DNA of 23,108 nt from Penaeus vannamei (taxonomy: Eukaryota > Arthropoda > Malacostraca > Decapoda > Penaeidae). Under the pieces are notes generated by a model. That model made no database searches. It was not told the DNA's origin and saw nothing but the letters and a program-made list of their open reading frames with translations. Location: NCBI RefSeq assembly GCF_042767895.1, contig NC_091551.1, positions 52,747,291 to 52,770,398 of the forward strand. The letters are read 5' to 3'. Shown piece after piece: positions 19,566 to 23,108 of the stretch. Position 1 is the first letter of the stretch. Every line of letters begins with the position of its first letter. Position numbers and translations under genes: made by a program.

Positions 19566-20029
19566 ATGCGACAAATCGACGAGAGCCTGATTTGGGCATG
19601 AGCTGACGACCCCCTCTTCTGCCCAGACGGAAACTAGCCACACGGTAGTACACAGCGCACGTCCTCCGCTGCCTGACCTCACGCATGCACCAGGAGAGTT
19701 AAATTACCCGCTGCGCCCGCAACTTCCGCCCACTTTAACACGCGCACTTTACAAGCCGAGACTCCCCCTCTCCGCCCACCCCGCCCACCCCCGCCCCCTT
19801 CCGTATATGATAATATAATCAACGCGTTGACAAGCAGCAATGGAGTGCAATTACCCGTTAATTCAACTTAATCATCCCCGTGTTACTGCGACGCGACTTA
19901 AGGCGGCCATTAAATCCGGCTCGGATAATTACATAATTCACTGGGGTTGGAAATGATAACGAAAGCGTCGGCGAGGGCGCTGGCGACGGGAGACGGGGCA
20001 GGCCGGGAGGTCATCGGAGGTCGCGGCAG
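19566..20029. promoter_or_regulatory. CpG-containing regulatory-type island with GC boxes and TAAT cores
   Basis: The clearest non-repetitive, CpG-containing stretch of the window. Three evenly spaced CCGCCC boxes (19772, 19781, 19791; Sp1/KLF type) precede a run of homeodomain-type TAAT/ATTA cores (19807-19945). A perfect 12-bp palindrome TCAACGCGTTGA (19819-19830) lies among them. AGGTCA (20008-20013) and AGGTCG (20018-20023) form a DR4 nuclear-receptor-type pair. It continues into the CCAAT array. Enhancer or promoter role is inferred from motif density. Confidence 0.45.
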
Positions 20030-20271
20030 CCAATCAACGGCGAGGATTGTGAGGTTGCACGAATTTGACCAATCGGAGGTCACGAAGGGAGCACGGGTCG
20101 GCGTGTCAACATTCAAACTGGCCAATCACAGAAGATGTATGAAACGATCGACCAATAAGAAAGAGGATGAAGAACAGCCAGCCAATCAGAAACGCGGTAC
20201 AGCACAACCAGTCACAAAAGCGCGAGGATCCCGACCAATCACGAACGAGGCATGGAACAACCAACCAATCA
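20030..20271 (+). promoter_or_regulatory. Array of CCAAT boxes at about 30-bp spacing
   Basis: CCAATC or CCAATA starts at 20030, 20069, 20122, 20152, 20182, 20235 and 20265, plus degenerate CCAGTCA at 20208, all in one orientation. The last six are spaced 30, 30, 26, 27 and 30. Intervening bases share a loose AAACGCGG...AACA pattern, so this is also a degenerate tandem repeat. CCAAT with a following CA/CG is the NF-Y pentamer context, and 30 bp is close to three helical turns. The 212-codon frame covering it does not keep the repeat in one phase (26 and 27 bp steps), arguing against protein coding. Confidence 0.7.
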
Positions 20272-20615
20272 GCGGGCGAGGAAGCGTGCCTGGACATAAC
20301 ACCGAAGCACAAAGCGAAGCGACGCCTCGACGTGACAAGGAACAAAACAGCGAGTGCAATCTTTGCTTCCCAACATCTTTCCAGTCTTCCTTTTCTTACA
20401 CTGGCATTCACATTTTCACCTCATTCCTTCTCTTTCTGCTCTTAGCGTTCTTATATACCGGATTTTTCTCTCATATCCCTCTGAATTCGTTAGTCTTTCT
20501 TTACTTCCATTTTCCAACCGGACAAATTCTATATAGGCCGAAAATCTCGGACAAAAAAGCAGAAGTAACGAAAAACACGGGTTGAGGGGGGGGGGAGGCG
20601 GGGGGCGGGGAGATG
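20272..20615. other. Unique segment with TATA-like box and G run
   Basis: Mixed unique DNA. CTATATAGG (20529-20537) is TATA-like but lies about 265 bp beyond the last CCAAT box, farther than usual. A G-run (about 20586-20612) ends the segment. Confidence 0.4.
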
Positions 20616-21177
20616 GTGTCAGGTCACAACAAGGTCAGTGGAAACACCATAACACCTGTGGGTTTAACACCGCTTTCGAACACGAATGGCGCTTCCACAG
20701 GGTTTATTCTATAGGTGTAACACGACTAACTTTCCCGACTGATTCTTTTTCGTGTGTCTGTGTGCAAGCGTAAGTGAAGTTAGACCTGGTTGCATTCACC
20801 CCAGGGAATACAGCGACTAACGACCAACTTCTTTTTACTTGACCCATTTCTCTAACAGTACACCTATAACTTCAAACGCCTATGAATCCATTTATCTGAA
20901 TCTAACACATAGCACCATCGCACCAATCTCATTCCCCCAGCCTGCCACCGCCTCTGCCTCGGGGACCACCATTACACAATGTCTCTTTTCGGGCCTGACG
21001 TTCCTCTTCAACAAGATCCACGTCGCCAGCGGGTTCGCCTTTATTAATCTCGTCCTCCTGATTCTTATTCGAACACGCCATCCGCCCAAATTCCACTGGT
21101 TCTCACACGGATTCTAACACGCCTAACACATCGTTGGGCCGAGGCTTCTGACACCGCCCGGTCCACTCTCGGAGGGT
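20616..21177. other. Unique segment with recurrent (T)AACAC motif; possible exon-like stretch
   Basis: CTAACAC/TAACAC/CGAACAC strings recur about a dozen times (for example near 20650, 20664, 20717, 20901, 21071, 21113, 21121). From a polypyrimidine tract ending ATTCCCCCAG (about 20940), the plus strand stays open with C/G-rich third positions to about 21050 and would encode a hydrophobic, membrane-segment-like stretch, HVASGFAFINLVLLILI. No family recognised and no good donor site found, so I do not call a gene. Confidence 0.35.
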
Positions 21178-21471
21178 CTAACAACGCCCATGCACCTGAC
21201 ACCACGCGCCGACGTCCGCAAACTGGTTCATGAATTCCCGGCCAGCGAATACCACATCCTGGGAACCACAGCAACAGCCCGTCGGTACTAACGCCGCAGA
21301 CTGCTTGCGCCTCCTTGCCTGTTTCTTGCGGTTGCACGAGCACGAATAAGAGGCAGAGGAGGACTTTTTGCACGACCACGAATGATCTGAGGCAGAAAAG
21401 GACTTTTGAGGCGGACGGGTTGTCTTCACTCTCGATTTCGCGATCTTAATGTTTTTACTTTTCTTACTCAT
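21178..21471 (-). CDS. Candidate small basic Ser/Cys-rich protein (weak)
   Basis: The only open frame whose composition is not explained by a flanking repeat and which has some promoter-like context. From ATG at 21471-21469 it encodes 97 residues; GTG at 21474 is an unlikely eukaryotic start. Residues 1-57 hold 18 Lys/Arg, begin MSKKSKNIK and end in NRKKQARRRKQ, which resembles a nuclear-localisation or nucleic-acid-binding segment. Residues 22-34 and 35-46 are an imperfect internal repeat (QKSFSASDHSWSC, then KKSSSASYSCSC). The C-terminal 40 residues are Cys/Gly-containing with no motif. A minus-strand TATATAA lies about 40 bp upstream. No family is recognised, no splice sites are convincing, and a chance frame of this length is quite possible. 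Confidence 0.2.
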   Translation of the reverse strand: MSKKSKNIKIAKSRVKTTRPPQKSFSASDHSWSCKKSSSASYSCSCNRKKQARRRKQSAALVPTGCCCGSQDVVFAGREFMNQFADVGAWCQVHGRC

Positions 21472-21510
21472 CACTTTTTATTATCCTTTTCCTTTCTTCT
21501 TGTCTGCTTA

Positions 21511-21525
21511 TTATATACGTCACTC
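21511..21525 (-). promoter_or_regulatory. TATA-like box with adjacent CRE-like half site
   Basis: On the minus strand TGACGTATATAA spans this interval: TATATAA at 21517-21511 preceded by TGACGTA. A transcription start about 30 bp downstream would fall near 21482, giving only about 10 nt of leader before the candidate ATG at 21471, which is short. TCACTCTCGATTTC occurs at 21520-21533 and again at 21426-21439. Confidence 0.25.
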
Positions 21526-21574
21526 TCGATTTCAGAAAAAACACAGGATTTAGTAGCCTAGGGCACACAAGGGC

Positions 21575-21775
21575 GGACGCAGAAGGGGGGAGGGGAAGGA
21601 GAGGAAGGGGGAGGGGAGGGAGGAGGAAGGGGAGGGGAGGGAGAGGAAGGAGAGAGGGGAGGGAGAGGAAGGAGAGAGGGGAGGGAGAGGAAGGAGAGAG
21701 GGGAGGGGGAGGAAGGGGGAGGGGAGGGAGAGGAAGGGGGAGGGGAGGGGGAGGAAGGGGGAGGGGAAGAATCTG
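21575..21775. repeat. 22-bp purine minisatellite, about 8 copies
   Basis: GAGGAAGG marks units at 21601, 21623, 21643, 21665, 21687, 21709, 21730 and 21751 (spacings 20-22). Consensus is close to GAGGAAGGAGAGAGGGGAGG. The period, about two helical turns, is nearly the same as in the G-rich array at 6746-6922, but the unit sequence differs. Confidence 0.93.
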
Positions 21776-22081
21776 CAACCTGCAACTGGATTTAGTGAAG
21801 CAGCCCTCCTATTAAAACCTCGTCCTCATTCACACCTGATCAATGAACCGGTGACTCAACGGGGAGGGAGGCGAGAGGGAGAAAAAAAAATACAAAACAG
21901 ATGAATTTCCTCACCGCGGTTTAACGAAAACCACACACCTGCGCCCCCTGCCAGAGGCTAAGGAAATGCATGCAAGCACTCACGCAGCCAATTTTGAGCG
22001 CACACACACACAAACAAACACACAAATAAGAACAAAACAGCCTACACAAAGCCCTTCTAACAAATACTGACCTTTCTCTTA
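21776..22081. other. Unique spacer with short CA/CAAA run
   Basis: Mixed sequence including an A run (about 21882) and ACACACACACACAAACAAAC (about 22002-22022). The minus strand has a 73-codon Arg-rich frame extending into the next hexanucleotide repeat; not supported as a gene. Confidence 0.55.
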
Positions 22082-22150
22082 CACTCGCTCTCCCTCTCCC
22101 TCTCCCTCTCCCTCTCACTCTCCCTCTCCTTCTCCCTCTCACTCTCTCTC
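22082..22150. repeat. (CTCTCC)n hexanucleotide repeat
   Basis: About ten CTCTCC/CTCTCA/CTCCTT hexamers ending in CT dinucleotides. On the minus strand this reads as Arg/Gly codons, an artefact. Confidence 0.92.
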
Positions 22151-22335
22151 AAAGACAACAAATCCACGTGGTGCTGTGCTGGGAATTTTAACGCTTTGGA
22201 GGAAACAATCACACTGAACTTCCGATAAGCGAAGTTTTGTTTCTTGTTTTGGTTTCTTTATCTTAATTAAACTTTTTTCTGATTTTTTGGGGGGGTTTCT
22301 TTATTTTAAACTTTGGAAGAAACAGAGATAGAGGA
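22151..22335. other. Unique linker with palindromic E-box
   Basis: CCACGTGG at 22164-22171 is a perfect palindromic E-box (bHLH/bHLH-PAS type). CTTTGGAGGAAACA (about 22192) and CTTTGGAAGAAACA (about 22311) are near-identical direct repeats about 119 bp apart. A G run lies near 22289. Confidence 0.5.
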
Positions 22336-22516
22336 GAGATAAACGGGAAAATGGGAGGTAAAAATGAAAATGAAAAGGGAGAATGGGTGAGGGAGGGAGG
22401 GAGGGAGGGAGAAAGGGGAAGGGGGAAAGGGGAAGGAGAGGGAGGGAGGGAGGGAGGGAAGGAGGGAGAGGGAGGAGAGGGAGAAGAAGAAGGAGAGGGG
22501 GAGAGAGAGGGAGAGA

Positions 22517-22615
<99 letters not shown>

Positions 22616-22645
22616 GGAGAAAAGAAAAAAGGAAAGAGGGATGAG
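22336..22645. repeat. Purine block with (GGGA)n and (GA)n
   Basis: GGGA tetramers (22390-22470), irregular GGAGAGGG DNA, then GA dinucleotides with two short interruptions (about 22525-22612). Same style as 16021-16875. Confidence 0.93.
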
Positions 22646-22975
22646 CAGACGAGATAAGATAAAGAGAAACGAAGCGCCAAGGACACACACACTCGCAGAA
22701 CCGACTTTACATGCAGGATACCGTCTCGCACAGGATACACCGACGACCTTAACCTATTCCTATCCCCCTAACCAGCTCTCCCGACCTCCCCTGACCTGCC
22801 ACATCGACCACGAACTCACAGCCACTCCGAGACAACGAACACAGACCGACAAACACCGAAAAATCACAATAGGAATCCCCAATACAACGTTAATCCCACT
22901 TTGACCATTTGACCATGAACTCAGACAGGTCGGCGACCCTCTCGTCCACGCGCACGCACTCACGCACACACATAC
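22646..22975. other. Unique segment with nuclear-receptor half-site cluster
   Basis: About 330 bases of mixed sequence, C/A-rich, no gene. TGACCA (22902-22907), TGACCA (22910-22915), TGAACT (22916-22921) and AGGTCG (22927-22932) are four nuclear-receptor-type half sites within 31 bp. A CA-rich/CGCACGCACTC string closes it. Confidence 0.5.
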
Positions 22976-23108
22976 ACACTTTCCCTCTCCCCCTGTCTCC
23001 TCCTCTTGCCGCTGCGCCTCCTCCTTCTCCTCATATTTTCCTCTGTTTCTTATCATATCATCTTCCTTTCTTTTTGTTTTGACTCCATTTTTCCCCTTTT
23101 TTCCCCTT
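22976..23108. repeat. Pyrimidine-rich end of window
   Basis: C/T-dominated DNA with CTCC triplets and TTTTCCCC runs, continuing past the window edge. Confidence 0.75.

Noticed and set aside
20030..20271. CRISPR-like array
   Set aside because: The repeated core is only about 7 bp, linkers are related to one another rather than unique, spacing is variable, and the DNA is eukaryotic.
19947..20585. 212-codon plus-strand frame over the CCAAT array, and its 101-codon minus-strand shadow
   Set aside because: The tandem units step by 26 and 27 bp in places, so the repeat falls in different frames; a selected protein repeat would keep phase. The right part is unrelated hydrophobic sequence.

Overview
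This is eukaryotic, non-coding, repeat-dominated DNA. I estimate that more than half of the 23 kb is simple-sequence repeat or minisatellite: long (GA/CT)n, (TG)n, (AT)n, CTGT, GTGA and compound triplet tracts, polypurine blocks hundreds of bases long, and several tandem arrays with 20-100 bp units. No bacterial gene organisation, RNA gene, transposase, reverse transcriptase or recognisable conserved protein domain was found. Such dense, long dinucleotide tracts separated by short AT-rich or CpG-containing unique islands best fit a decapod crustacean genome, penaeid shrimp in particular. That assignment is inference from genome style, not from a gene match. The long open frames (up to about 800 codons) are stop-free only because low-complexity DNA avoids stops.

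Layout. 1-1740: pyrimidine repeats, a compound triplet/hexamer microsatellite and a 40-bp minisatellite. 1740-2640: unique AT-rich DNA. 2640-3120: C-rich minisatellite, then a short promoter-like island. 3565-3912: GA block. 4361-4735: 28-bp minisatellite with GATA-type motifs, followed by a segment with two perfect E2F-type sites. 5129-5235: GATA/GA repeat. 5815-5990: Z-DNA-prone CG/TG tract plus GTGA repeat. 6580-7010: 21-bp purine minisatellite. 7040-7840: unique DNA ending in a perfect NRF-1-type palindrome. 7844-8242: a microsatellite duplicated together with its flanks. 8330-9310: pyrimidine then purine blocks. 9701-9806: (TG)53. 9807-10920: AT-rich unique DNA. 10921-11130: GC-rich island with a perfect CRE and an E-box. 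11347-13330: CT then about 1.8 kb of mostly purine DNA. 13350-14250: CA/C then G/T arrays with strong quadruplex potential. 14930-15950: A-rich array ending in about 80-bp repeats. 16021-17600: purine, (GA)n, (AT)32, purine. 17600-19040: mostly unique. 19041-19565: GA. 19566-20350: CpG-containing island with GC boxes, TAAT cores and an array of CCAAT boxes. 20616-21570: unique, with one weak candidate small basic protein on the minus strand. 21575-22640: purine minisatellites. 22641-23108: unique to pyrimidine-rich.

The most gene-relevant parts are the unique islands, which look like possible promoters or enhancers, above all 19566-20350. Its strongest feature is a degenerate tandem array of CCAAT boxes spaced close to 30 bp, whose repeat phase shifts relative to any reading frame and so points to a DNA-level rather than protein-level constraint. 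No genes here can be shown to work together. Every regulatory call is a motif reading that needs transcription-start or chromatin data to confirm.
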